From the NCBI RefSeq assembly GCF_001411805.1, contig NZ_CP007213.1:682001-746000 (forward strand): a DNA stretch of 64,000 nt, written 5' to 3'. Each line of letters starts with the position of its first letter. Position 1 is the stretch's first letter. Positions 45,498 to 53,716 of the stretch are shown here, piece after piece. The DNA is from Burkholderia plantarii. Lineage in GTDB: Bacteria > Pseudomonadota > Gammaproteobacteria > Burkholderiales > Burkholderiaceae. The translations under genes were made by a program, and so were the position numbers. Under the pieces are notes generated by a model. The model did not search any database. It saw nothing but the letters and a program-made list of their open reading frames with translations, and was not told the DNA's origin.

Positions 45498-47279
45498 TCA
45501 CTCCTCATTTGAGAAAAATTGCTCAGCATGAGTATTAAATAGGTAATGGTAACCAGATCGAAGTGACATGAGTTCGTCATGTGAGCCAATCTCCGAAATG
45601 GTGCCCTCGGAAATTAACGCAATTTGATCCGCCCGCCTTACCGATCCGAATCGGTGTGAGACCAAGATAACGGTCTTCGATTTTTTTGATAATAGAAATT
45701 CATTGGTCAGACGCATCTCGTTTACAACGTCTAGTGACGCCGTCGGTTCATCGAGAACTAAGACGTCAGCATCTGGTGCGTATGCCCGCGCCGCAGCTAT
45801 GCGTTGCCACTCACCACCTGACAGATCGATACCGCCTTTGAACGCTCTTCCGAGCTGTGTGTCAAGTCCGGCCGGCAATTTCTTTATTAAATCTGACGCG
45901 GATGCACATTCTGCTGCCCACCAGAGGCGTTCTTCTCGCGGTTCTCCCACCGCACCTATTCCAATGTTGAGGTCAACTGGGAACTGATACTTTGCGTAAT
46001 CCTGAAATATTGCCGACATTCGAGTTCTCAAATAGGCTCGGTCTATTGAGTAGATGTCAACACCGTCCAGCCGCGCTTGTCCTCGCGTCGGCTTGTAAAG
46101 ACCGCAAATCAGTTTCAGAAGAGTGGTTTTACCAGCGCCGTTTATTCCTACAATAGCGAAGGAGGATTTTGGTGGTATGCAAAAATTAATATTGCATAGG
46201 CAGTAATCTTCGGTGTCAGGGTATTTAAACCATACGTTTTCAAAGACAATTCCTTTTTCCTCGCTACTTATGCAAGGCAAGGCTGGCCGGTTTGCTGCCG
46301 TGTTTGGATCATCCAATATGTACTGTGGAACGGAACTGGCCTCTGTCAATTCGCTTTGCAACGAAGAAATCGTAGTCAGGAATAGCGAAAAGCTACTTTG
46401 TACCTGGCGACAGCATAAAAGAATCGATGCTGCTGATCCGATGCTGACTTTTCCCTGTGCTGCAGCAACTGCGGTGGCGCAATATACAGCATAAACGGAA
46501 ATCACTCCCAGAAAATCAGACGTAAATAATGTGTAGATCGCGAACCATGAATGGTCATTGGTTTTTTTGTTTATTTTGTGATTATACGCGTCGTACAGAT
46601 TTATTAGTTTATCTTTTAATCCAAAGAATAAAACTTCTTTTGCATACAAAAGATTTGTTAGTAGTAGCTCTATGTACGAGGACCTTGCGTAATCTTCATG
46701 GAAATTATTTTGCATTCCTCTTTTCTTGCTTTCCACTGCCGCGGTCAAGAAGAAAGTCGGCAGGGCGAACAGGATGACAAAAATTCCAGCGTACGGGGAT
46801 GTTTTCATTGTGACAAGCGTTGCTCCTCCCAATGAGGTGAGAGATGTCGCAAGTGAGGTAATTCGTGTCGGCAAATAAACCGCGCGTGGAATCCCGTATC
46901 GCGTCACAAAATCGTAGGCTTGCTTGCTTTTTGAATTTTCCCGCTCTGACAGTTCAAGGCTTGCCGTCTTGATTAGGACTCGGCGTGTCAACTCTTGCTT
47001 GGTTTTTGTGGTTTCCGATCCAGTTAAGGCAGACATGAATCGTTCTTTAATAATGATAAGCAAGGATATGGCCGCCTCGGATCCTATTAAAAATATCACG
47101 TACCAAGTTGATTCGGATCGTGTGGCCGATGCCGTTGTAATTGCATTCACGAGCAGCGCAGTTATTATTGTTATAAGAGTTGGCAGGAGTCCTCCTAGCA
47201 AACCCGAAGCAATGGAGAGTGTGGCAAATTTCTTATTTATCGATATTATAAAAAATAATGTGGCAAGGTGTTTTTTCAT
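45498..47279 (-). CDS. ABC exporter (fused permease-ATPase), McjD-like in size
   Basis: A 593-aa half transporter. About six membrane helices (residues about 15-320; LLGGLLPTLITIITALLVNAI, FLIGSEAAISLLIII, SPYAGIFVILFALPTFFLTA) precede an ATPase domain with Walker A GINGAGKTTLL, signature DLSGGEWQRIAAARAYA and Walker B VLVLDEPTASLD. There is no N-terminal C39 peptidase domain, so it does not cleave a double-glycine leader. Lasso exporters (McjD, 580 aa) have this form. The ATG at 47279 is chosen; a TTG at 47327 is possible but would place a good promoter inside the gene. It is the first gene of the island operon and may also give immunity. Confidence 0.85.
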   Translation of the reverse strand: MKKHLATLFFIISINKKFATLSIASGLLGGLLPTLITIITALLVNAITTASATRSESTWYVIFLIGSEAAISLLIIIKERFMSALTGSETTKTKQELTRRVLIKTASLELSERENSKSKQAYDFVTRYGIPRAVYLPTRITSLATSLTSLGGATLVTMKTSPYAGIFVILFALPTFFLTAAVESKKRGMQNNFHEDYARSSYIELLLTNLLYAKEVLFFGLKDKLINLYDAYNHKINKKTNDHSWFAIYTLFTSDFLGVISVYAVYCATAVAAAQGKVSIGSAASILLCCRQVQSSFSLFLTTISSLQSELTEASSVPQYILDDPNTAANRPALPCISSEEKGIVFENVWFKYPDTEDYCLCNINFCIPPKSSFAIVGINGAGKTTLLKLICGLYKPTRGQARLDGVDIYSIDRAYLRTRMSAIFQDYAKYQFPVDLNIGIGAVGEPREERLWWAAECASASDLIKKLPAGLDTQLGRAFKGGIDLSGGEWQRIAAARAYAPDADVLVLDEPTASLDVVNEMRLTNEFLLSKKSKTVILVSHRFGSVRRADQIALISEGTISEIGSHDELMSLRSGYHYLFNTHAEQFFSNEE

Positions 47280-47292
47280 AATAACGTGGCCC

Positions 47293-47320
47293 GTTATATT
47301 TTCGTTGTGCTGATGGTCAA
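47293..47320 (-). promoter_or_regulatory. sigma-70-like promoter of the island operon
   Basis: Reading the minus strand, TTGACC (47320-47315), a 16-bp spacer and TATAAC (47298-47293). The expected start of transcription is 7 nt or so before the ATG at 47279, so the first gene would have a very short leader and no visible ribosome site. Confidence 0.5.
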
Positions 47321-47741
47321 GTCGCAAACCAATCTTTTTTAGAGAGGTGGTGTGGGCTCAACCCAAGTCTTTCCTCTTTCAATCTGTAAATATCTGCCGA
47401 TTCATTGATATGATGAAGATAGCAAATGAGGGTGGAATATTTTTGCTTTTTCAAAGAAATCAAAGCGATGCATTAGAAATTTTTTCTTGCACGAGACGAT
47501 TGCCGCTTCGCATGAAGTGGTTTGCGGCGTCAGATGTTATGCCGCTCACGGTGGCGTCGGCGGCCGATTTCGATGGGATGGTGAAATAGCAAAATTATTC
47601 TAATTCGCATAGGGTAATCTATTTGCTGCGCAGCGATCGGCTATCGATTTGATCGCTTGGTTCCGGGGTAACCGGTCCTCAAGTGGACGTCCAATAACAT
47701 GAAGGAACGGGCGCGAAAGAATTTTGAAAGGATTTTGGCGC
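47321..47741. other. divergent control region between the island operon and macA
   Basis: An AT-rich 420-bp stretch that serves both directions. A plus-strand 80-aa open frame at 47347-47589 has no recognised motif and I do not call it. The GC-rich composition returns near 47600. No clear regulator site was found. Confidence 0.45.
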
Positions 47742-48923
47742 TTGAACAACAAAATTTTCACATATGGTGTCGCGACGCTGTGCATCGCTGTGGCCGCCGT
47801 CTCTGTATATCGGTATGCACGGCATGACAAGCCGAATATTCAATACCTTACCGTTCCTGTCTCGTATCAGGACGTCGAATCCACCGTCGAGGCCGTAGGT
47901 ACGATCCGCGCGGCCGATCTCGTGAGCGTCGGCGCGCAAGTCAACGGACAGATCAAGTCGTTGCACGTGGCACTTGGCGACCACGTCAGGAAAGGTCAGC
48001 TGATCGCGGAAATCGACTCGAAGCCACAGATCTACGCATTGGACACGGCGCAGGCGCAATTGCAAAGCGCGGTGGCCACGCTGCATTCGAGCGAGGCATC
48101 GCTTGTCCAGGCCAGGCTCGCGCTGGAACGGCAGAAGGAACTCGTTGAACACGACGCCGGTTCGCATGCCGATTTCGAAACGGCACGGGCGGCCTTCGAT
48201 GTGGCTCGCGCCAACGTCGAAACGAGCCATGCCCAGATCAAGGTCGCGCAGGTCAACGTGGATACCGCGCGCGTCACGCTCGGCTACACGCACATCGTTG
48301 CGCCGAGCGACGGGGAGATTGTCGCCATGCTCGCCGTCGCGGGCCAGACGGTGAACGCAAACCAGACCACGCCCAATCTGGTCAAGATCGCACGCCTGGA
48401 CACGGTGGAGGTCAAGGCGCAGATCTCGGAGGCCGACGTCGTGCGGCTCAAGCCCGGTCTGCCCGCCTATTTCACGATTCTCGGCGACGCGTCCCATCGG
48501 TATGAAACCACGCTCAAGGCCATCGAGCCCGCACCGGACTCGATCCTGACCGACACGACGACGAGTGCCAACACCACTTCGTCGGCAACGAATACGGCCG
48601 TCTACTACAACGGCCTGCTCGACATGCCGAATCCCGATAACCGGCTTCGCATCTCGATGACGGCGCAGGTGTCGATCGTGCTTGCACGGGCACGACACGC
48701 GACGGTCGTGCCGGTTGCGGCGCTGGTTGCACCGGCACACGACGGACGGGCAACGGTGCGGCTCCTGGGGGCCGACGGCAACGTCGCCAGCCGGGCGATA
48801 CGAACCGGCATTGCCAACGATACCGTCATTCAGGTTCTCGGCGGGCTGGGAATGGACGATCGAGTCATCGTCGGCCAGGCCTCGGGCGCGGGGACGCGTG
48901 ATCCGTACAGCATGTCGAGGTAA
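47742..48923 (+). CDS. macA: MacA-like periplasmic adaptor (membrane fusion protein)
   Basis: A protein of about 393 aa with an N-terminal membrane anchor (FTYGVATLCIAVAAVSVY), a barrel-sandwich/lipoyl start (VEAVGTIRAADLVSVGAQVNGQIKSLHVALGDHVRKGQLIAEIDSK), a helical hairpin (AQLQSAVATLHSSEASLVQARLALERQKELV) and the second lipoyl half (YTHIVAPSDGEIVAMLAVAGQTVNA). TTG at 47742 has AAAGGA 9 nt upstream; TTG at 47724 is the alternative. It links MacB to the outer-membrane channel. It is divergent from the island operon. Confidence 0.88.
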   Translation: MNNKIFTYGVATLCIAVAAVSVYRYARHDKPNIQYLTVPVSYQDVESTVEAVGTIRAADLVSVGAQVNGQIKSLHVALGDHVRKGQLIAEIDSKPQIYALDTAQAQLQSAVATLHSSEASLVQARLALERQKELVEHDAGSHADFETARAAFDVARANVETSHAQIKVAQVNVDTARVTLGYTHIVAPSDGEIVAMLAVAGQTVNANQTTPNLVKIARLDTVEVKAQISEADVVRLKPGLPAYFTILGDASHRYETTLKAIEPAPDSILTDTTTSANTTSSATNTAVYYNGLLDMPNPDNRLRISMTAQVSIVLARARHATVVPVAALVAPAHDGRATVRLLGADGNVASRAIRTGIANDTVIQVLGGLGMDDRVIVGQASGAGTRDPYSMSR

Positions 48924-48927
48924 CGGA

Positions 48928-50922
48928 ATGTCCATGCCACGTGTCGAGTCGTCGAACGCTCCACTGATCGACCTCACGAGTGTGAGCCACACCTATGGCG
49001 CGGGAGAGGCGGCGGTCGACGTCCTGCACCAGATCAATCTGCGCATCGAGCGGGGCGAGATGGTGGCGATCGTCGGGGCATCGGGTTCGGGAAAATCGAC
49101 GTTGATGAATATTCTTGGCTGTCTCGATACGCCGACGTCCGGTAGTTACCGGATCGACGGCGTCGAGACCCAGTCGCTCGACGCGGATGCGCTCGCACGG
49201 TTGCGCCGGGAGCATTTCGGCTTCGTATTCCAGCGCTACCAGCTGTTGAACGATTTGACCGCTCTCGGCAACGTCGAGGCGCCCGCCATCTACGCCGGCC
49301 TCGACGCGGAGCAAAGGGGCAAGCGAGCCAGGCAGCTGCTCGCCCGTCTGGGCCTCGGCGAGCGCCTCGATCATCGGCCGACGCAGCTCTCTGGCGGGCA
49401 GCAGCAGCGAGTGAGTATCGCGCGCGCCTTGATCAACGGCGGCGAGATCATTCTTGCCGACGAACCGACCGGCGCACTCGACAGCCAGAGCGGCGACGAA
49501 CTGATGGCGCTGTTCCATGAGCTCAACGTGCAAGGCCATACGATCATCATCGTCACGCACGACATGAACGTCGCCCGGCATGCGCGCCGTATCATCGAGA
49601 TCCGCGACGGACGCATCGTCGGCGACCGTTCGTCCGGGTCGAGCCCTTCGGCCAACCCCGGCGATGCGCAAACGGCGCCGCCCGTCGGGCGCGCGATCGC
49701 GCTTCGGCGCAAGAACGCGCAGCCGTTCGCATTCGGCCGGTTCGTCGAGGCATTCCGGCTCGCCATGCGTTCGGTGGCCAACAACCGCCTGCGCTCGTTC
49801 CTGACAATGCTGGGCATCATTGCCGGCATTGCATCGGTCGCCTGCATGGTCGCCCGTGGCGAGGGAAGCCGCAGAACGATCATGGACCAGATCAGGCAGT
49901 TCGGTACGGACACGATCAGCATCTATCCAGGACGTATGGCGGGCGATCTGCGTGCGAGCTCGATCCATACGCTGAGTCTCGCCGACGTGCGTGCGCTGCA
50001 GGCGCAGCGCTACATCGATAGCGTGACGCCGGAAGTGACGAGTTTGGGAACGATCCGTGTGGGCAACAAGGACGTATCCGCGACCGTTCACGGCACCGGA
50101 GCCGACTATTTTCGGGTCCACGGCATCGCCATGATCGAAGGCCGGCCGTTCGACGAATCGCTGGTGGAATCGAACGCTCCCGTTGCCGTCATCGACGAGA
50201 AGACGCGACAAACGCTGTTCGGCACCGATTCGCCGATAGGGAAAGTCGTACTGGTCGGCAACCTGCCGTGCCACGTGATCGGCGTCGCGGGTTCGAACGC
50301 CATGTCGTTTGCACCCGGTACGCTCGGGCTCTATATGCCGTACACCTCGGTCATGTCGCGCATGACCGGATCGTACAACCTCCAGAGCGTGACGGTCCGG
50401 CTCGCCGACGGCGTACCATCGAGCGCCGCGCTGGCCGGCATCGACAAGGTCCTGGCGGCGCGCCACGGCGCGATCGATTTCACCACCTTCAACTCGGATG
50501 CCTTGTTCCAGATCGCGACGGCATCGAATGAATCGTTCCGCGTCTTCATTTCGTCGATCGCATTCATTTCGCTGCTGGTCGGCGGGGTCGGCGTGATGAA
50601 CATCATGCTCGTCTCGGTGACGGAGCGCACCCATGAAATCGGGATTCGCATGGCGATCGGTGCTCGCCGTTCCGACATTCGCGATCAGTTTCTCATCGAA
50701 TCCGTCTGGCTGTGCGTTGCAGGTGGGGTTGCCGGCGTGGCGCTCGCGATCGGCGTCGTCAGTTTCTTTTCGGACCCGCGAAGTCATTTCTACATGGTCC
50801 TGTCGTTCGACTCGATCGCTACGGCATTCGCCAGTGCCGCACTCGTGGGCGTCGTGTTCGGTTATTTCCCGGCGCGTCAGGCCGCACGCCTGCGCCCGGC
50901 GGAAGCACTGACCCGCGAATGA
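48928..50922 (+). CDS. macB: MacB-like ABC exporter
   Basis: A 664-aa protein. The ATPase is N-terminal: Walker A GASGSGKSTLM, signature LSGGQQQRVSIARAL, Walker B EIILADEPTGALD. Four membrane helices follow: one near residue 285 (FLTMLGIIAGIASVACMV) before a large periplasmic domain (about 310-535), then three at the end (FISSIAFISLLVGGVGVMNIMLVSV; LCVAGGVAGVALAIGVVSFF; SIATAFASAALVGVVFGYFP). This is the MacB design. It moves substrates from the periplasm through MacA and a TolC-type channel. It begins 4 bp after macA and overlaps an ATG at 50919. Confidence 0.93.
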   Translation: MSMPRVESSNAPLIDLTSVSHTYGAGEAAVDVLHQINLRIERGEMVAIVGASGSGKSTLMNILGCLDTPTSGSYRIDGVETQSLDADALARLRREHFGFVFQRYQLLNDLTALGNVEAPAIYAGLDAEQRGKRARQLLARLGLGERLDHRPTQLSGGQQQRVSIARALINGGEIILADEPTGALDSQSGDELMALFHELNVQGHTIIIVTHDMNVARHARRIIEIRDGRIVGDRSSGSSPSANPGDAQTAPPVGRAIALRRKNAQPFAFGRFVEAFRLAMRSVANNRLRSFLTMLGIIAGIASVACMVARGEGSRRTIMDQIRQFGTDTISIYPGRMAGDLRASSIHTLSLADVRALQAQRYIDSVTPEVTSLGTIRVGNKDVSATVHGTGADYFRVHGIAMIEGRPFDESLVESNAPVAVIDEKTRQTLFGTDSPIGKVVLVGNLPCHVIGVAGSNAMSFAPGTLGLYMPYTSVMSRMTGSYNLQSVTVRLADGVPSSAALAGIDKVLAARHGAIDFTTFNSDALFQIATASNESFRVFISSIAFISLLVGGVGVMNIMLVSVTERTHEIGIRMAIGARRSDIRDQFLIESVWLCVAGGVAGVALAIGVVSFFSDPRSHFYMVLSFDSIATAFASAALVGVVFGYFPARQAARLRPAEALTRE

Positions 50923-50993
50923 AAATGTTCCCTCGTTCACTGCATGCCGTGTCGACACGTACGGTCTCACGGCGGCCCGGAAGGTCGAAATCA

Positions 50994-52460
50994 ATGTCAC
51001 GATTCACCACGCCAGCCTTGTTGATTGTCTCCCTAGCCGTGGCGGCATGCGGGACGCTGACGCGCACGGCGTGGACGCCGCCGGCGGTGACGATTCCGCA
51101 GCATTGGCAGGCAGTGTCTGCTGCCGCGGGGCCGACCGCGAGTTCCATGATGGTCGGCACGCCCGGCACCCGGAGCGACGCGTCCGGCTCGTCCACGCCT
51201 TCGCCGGCTAAGGCCGAAGCGACGTCGAGCGCGGATACGGATATCGACCCCTGGTGGCAGGCATTCGGCGATCCGGAACTGGACCGGCTCGTCGCGCGGG
51301 CCCTGGCCGGTAATCACGATCTGAAGACGGCCGTCGCCAATCTGCGCGCGGCGCAATTCGCCGTCGATCTCGCCCGCGCCAATCGATTGCCCACGATCAA
51401 CGCAAGTGCGGGACAGTCGGATTCTCATTCGCTGCACGGCGCACATGTCGTGTCACACGCGAATTCACTTCTCGCGTCGGCCAGTTATGTCGTCGATCTA
51501 TGGGGGGCGCTGGCGAGTTCAGTCGATGCGGCCCGCTGGGAGGAACGGGCAACCGAGCAGGACGAACGGACGGCCAGGATGACCGTCGCATCGTTGGTTG
51601 CCGACGAATACTGGTTGCTTGCCCTGCTCACCGAACAGATCGAACAGAGCGACGCATCGATTCAATACAACGAAAAAACGCTGGCGTTGACGAATATCCG
51701 GTACAGGTCGGGTGCGGTGACGGCAGTGGATCTGCTGGCCGCTCGCCAATCGCTCGCGTCGCTACGCGCGTCGCGCTACGCTTTGCTGGTGCAGCAAACC
51801 CAGGCTGAAAATGCACTCGCCATCCTGCTCGGTCAGCCGCCGGGCGAGGTGTTCGTGGTGCCTTCGGCGCGCCTGATGACGCCGTTGCCCGCGGTCGACC
51901 CGGGGGTGCCGGCCTCCGTACTGGCTCGCCGTCCGGACGTCAGGTCGGCGGAATTGCGAACGCGCGCCACGCTCGCGACAGTCGATGCGACGCGGGCCAG
52001 TTTTTATCCCAACCTCACGTTGACGGGCTCGGCGGGTACCTCGAGCGATGCGTTGCGCAATGTGTTGCAGAACCCGATCGGTACGATCGCAGCGAATGTC
52101 GCCGCCCCGTTTCTGAACGTCTGGACGATGAAAGCACAGGTGGGTTCGGCGCGTACCGCCTACGATGCCGCGTCAGTCGCGTTCGCCAAGGCGTTCTATC
52201 AGGCACTTGCCGACGTGGAGAATGCCCTTGCCGCACGCGCCGACTACGAGGTCGAAACGACGCAATGGGCCGACGCGCTCGACGCAGCACGACAAAGCGA
52301 GCAGCGCATCGGCTGGCAATACCGCGCGGGTTCCATACCGCTACAGAACTGGCTCGACGCCCAGCAGGCGACCCGCAATGCCGATGCCGAACTCGCGAGC
52401 GTGCGCTATGCGCTGCTCGTGAATCAGGTGGCGCTGTATGTTGCGCTCGGCGGAAGATAG
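50994..52460 (+). CDS. outer-membrane channel lipoprotein, NodT/TolC family
   Basis: A 488-aa efflux outer-membrane factor. ATG at 50994 gives a lipoprotein signal with lipobox LAVAACG; an ATG at 50919 overlapping the macB stop would extend the N-terminus by 25 residues. Two OEP repeats are visible: DPWWQAFGDPELDRLVARALAGNHDLKTAVANLRAAQ and the VLARRPDVRSAELRTRATLATVDATRASFYPNLTLTGSAG block. A Gly/Ser-rich insert (about 45-75) lies before the first repeat. With macA and macB it completes a tripartite exporter. Confidence 0.92.
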   Translation: MSRFTTPALLIVSLAVAACGTLTRTAWTPPAVTIPQHWQAVSAAAGPTASSMMVGTPGTRSDASGSSTPSPAKAEATSSADTDIDPWWQAFGDPELDRLVARALAGNHDLKTAVANLRAAQFAVDLARANRLPTINASAGQSDSHSLHGAHVVSHANSLLASASYVVDLWGALASSVDAARWEERATEQDERTARMTVASLVADEYWLLALLTEQIEQSDASIQYNEKTLALTNIRYRSGAVTAVDLLAARQSLASLRASRYALLVQQTQAENALAILLGQPPGEVFVVPSARLMTPLPAVDPGVPASVLARRPDVRSAELRTRATLATVDATRASFYPNLTLTGSAGTSSDALRNVLQNPIGTIAANVAAPFLNVWTMKAQVGSARTAYDAASVAFAKAFYQALADVENALAARADYEVETTQWADALDAARQSEQRIGWQYRAGSIPLQNWLDAQQATRNADAELASVRYALLVNQVALYVALGGR

Positions 52461-52557
52461 CGTTGATCCCGATGCGACGGTGTCGAAAGGCCGTGATCGT
52501 CGTGCGGGTCTGGCGGGCTGTTTCGCGTGCGTGCGCGGCGCCGGCGTATGTGCCGGC

Positions 52558-53664
52558 TCAGAACAGGTGATGAATTCCGCCGAGAAACACCGTCTGCCGT
52601 CCGTTCGACGCCGCGCCGATCCCGAGCGTATTGGCCACCGCGCCGCCGCCCGCGGTTTCCAGCATCAGATCGGCGTACACCTGCGTGGTCTTCGACAGCG
52701 AATACACGTTGGCCACCGTGAACTGCGTCCAGCGACGCCCGGCGAGTGTCGCGGTCCATGCACCCGCCGCGACTTCCTCGGCGGGCGTCAGACGCAGATT
52801 GGCGCCGCCGTCGAAGCTGCGAAAGTGTTCGCTGCCGCCGTTCGAGGCGATCCGTACATCGGTGGCGAGCGCGTGCAGCGTCACACGTTCGAACCGGTAC
52901 GATCCGCCAACGCCCATGTCGCGCACCTGTTTCGCGTTGAAGTTCGCACCGGACGCGAGCGCCTGCCCTTCGAACGAAGCCAGCCCGAGCCCGTTCGAGA
53001 GCGGCAGCAAGCGGTCGCGATACTCCGAATACACCGCCACCAGCTTGAGCGGCCCATTCGCGTAGTTGGCGCCGAAGCTGATGCTCCGCCCATTGGTATT
53101 GCTGGCCGTCGCGCCGGGAAATCCATACAGCGCGCCGAGCGTCAGGCCGCGATAGTTCGCGCTCTTCCATTTCACCGTGCTCGACAACTGCACGGGCAGG
53201 GTGCTGCCGAGACCATCCAGATTGCCCGGGTGAAAGGCGGAGAAATCGCCGAGTAATTGCCCGGTCGAGACCGATCCGAGCCAATCGAAATTCCAGTCCG
53301 TCTGGCGGCCGAGCGTCAGGGTGCCGAACGTTGGATCGGCGAGGCCCACGTACGCCTGGCGATTGAAGAACGTGCCGCTGCTGGCCGAGGCCCCCGTCGT
53401 CGTGACGAAACCGCTTTCCAGCCTGAATACCACCGAGCGGCCCGCGCCAATCCCTTCGGTACCCTGAAAGCCGAAGCGGTCGGCCTGCAGGGTGCCCTGT
53501 TCCGCAATATATGCCGGCGAGCCGTGCAGGTTGCTCACGTAACCGAGGCCGGCATCGAGACTGCCATACAGCGTGATACTGCCCTGCGCGAAAGCGGCCG
53601 GGGAAACGACGAGCGCAGCCAGGCCCGCGACGCGCGTCGCGTGGAAAGCGAGTTTGCTTTTCAT
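52558..53664 (-). CDS. Gram-negative porin (OmpC-like, Burkholderia type)
   Basis: A 368-aa 16-strand barrel. A signal peptide ends at SPAAFAQ; the mature protein begins GSITLYGSLDAGLGYVSN, the classical porin_4 start. The constriction loop region carries RLESGFVTTTG and FNRQAYVGLADPTFGTLTLGRQ. It ends in HHLF with a terminal Phe. It is 52 bp downstream of the permease gene on the same strand, so it may supply the same substrate to that permease. Confidence 0.92.
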   Translation of the reverse strand: MKSKLAFHATRVAGLAALVVSPAAFAQGSITLYGSLDAGLGYVSNLHGSPAYIAEQGTLQADRFGFQGTEGIGAGRSVVFRLESGFVTTTGASASSGTFFNRQAYVGLADPTFGTLTLGRQTDWNFDWLGSVSTGQLLGDFSAFHPGNLDGLGSTLPVQLSSTVKWKSANYRGLTLGALYGFPGATASNTNGRSISFGANYANGPLKLVAVYSEYRDRLLPLSNGLGLASFEGQALASGANFNAKQVRDMGVGGSYRFERVTLHALATDVRIASNGGSEHFRSFDGGANLRLTPAEEVAAGAWTATLAGRRWTQFTVANVYSLSKTTQVYADLMLETAGGGAVANTLGIGAASNGRQTVFLGGIHHLF

Positions 53665-53716
53665 GACGTATGGGTGAAGCGTGGGAAGGAAACTGCGAGG
53701 GTCCGTCAGGCCGAAA

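Noticed and set aside
41196..47279. Reading the island as a class V lanthipeptide locus
   Set aside because: Only the kinase-like protein fits; the peptide has one Cys and no HopA1-like or Cys-decarboxylase gene is seen.
47347..47589. An 80-aa open frame between the island operon and macA
   Set aside because: No ribosome site, no motif, and it lies in the AT-rich control region; not enough to call a gene.
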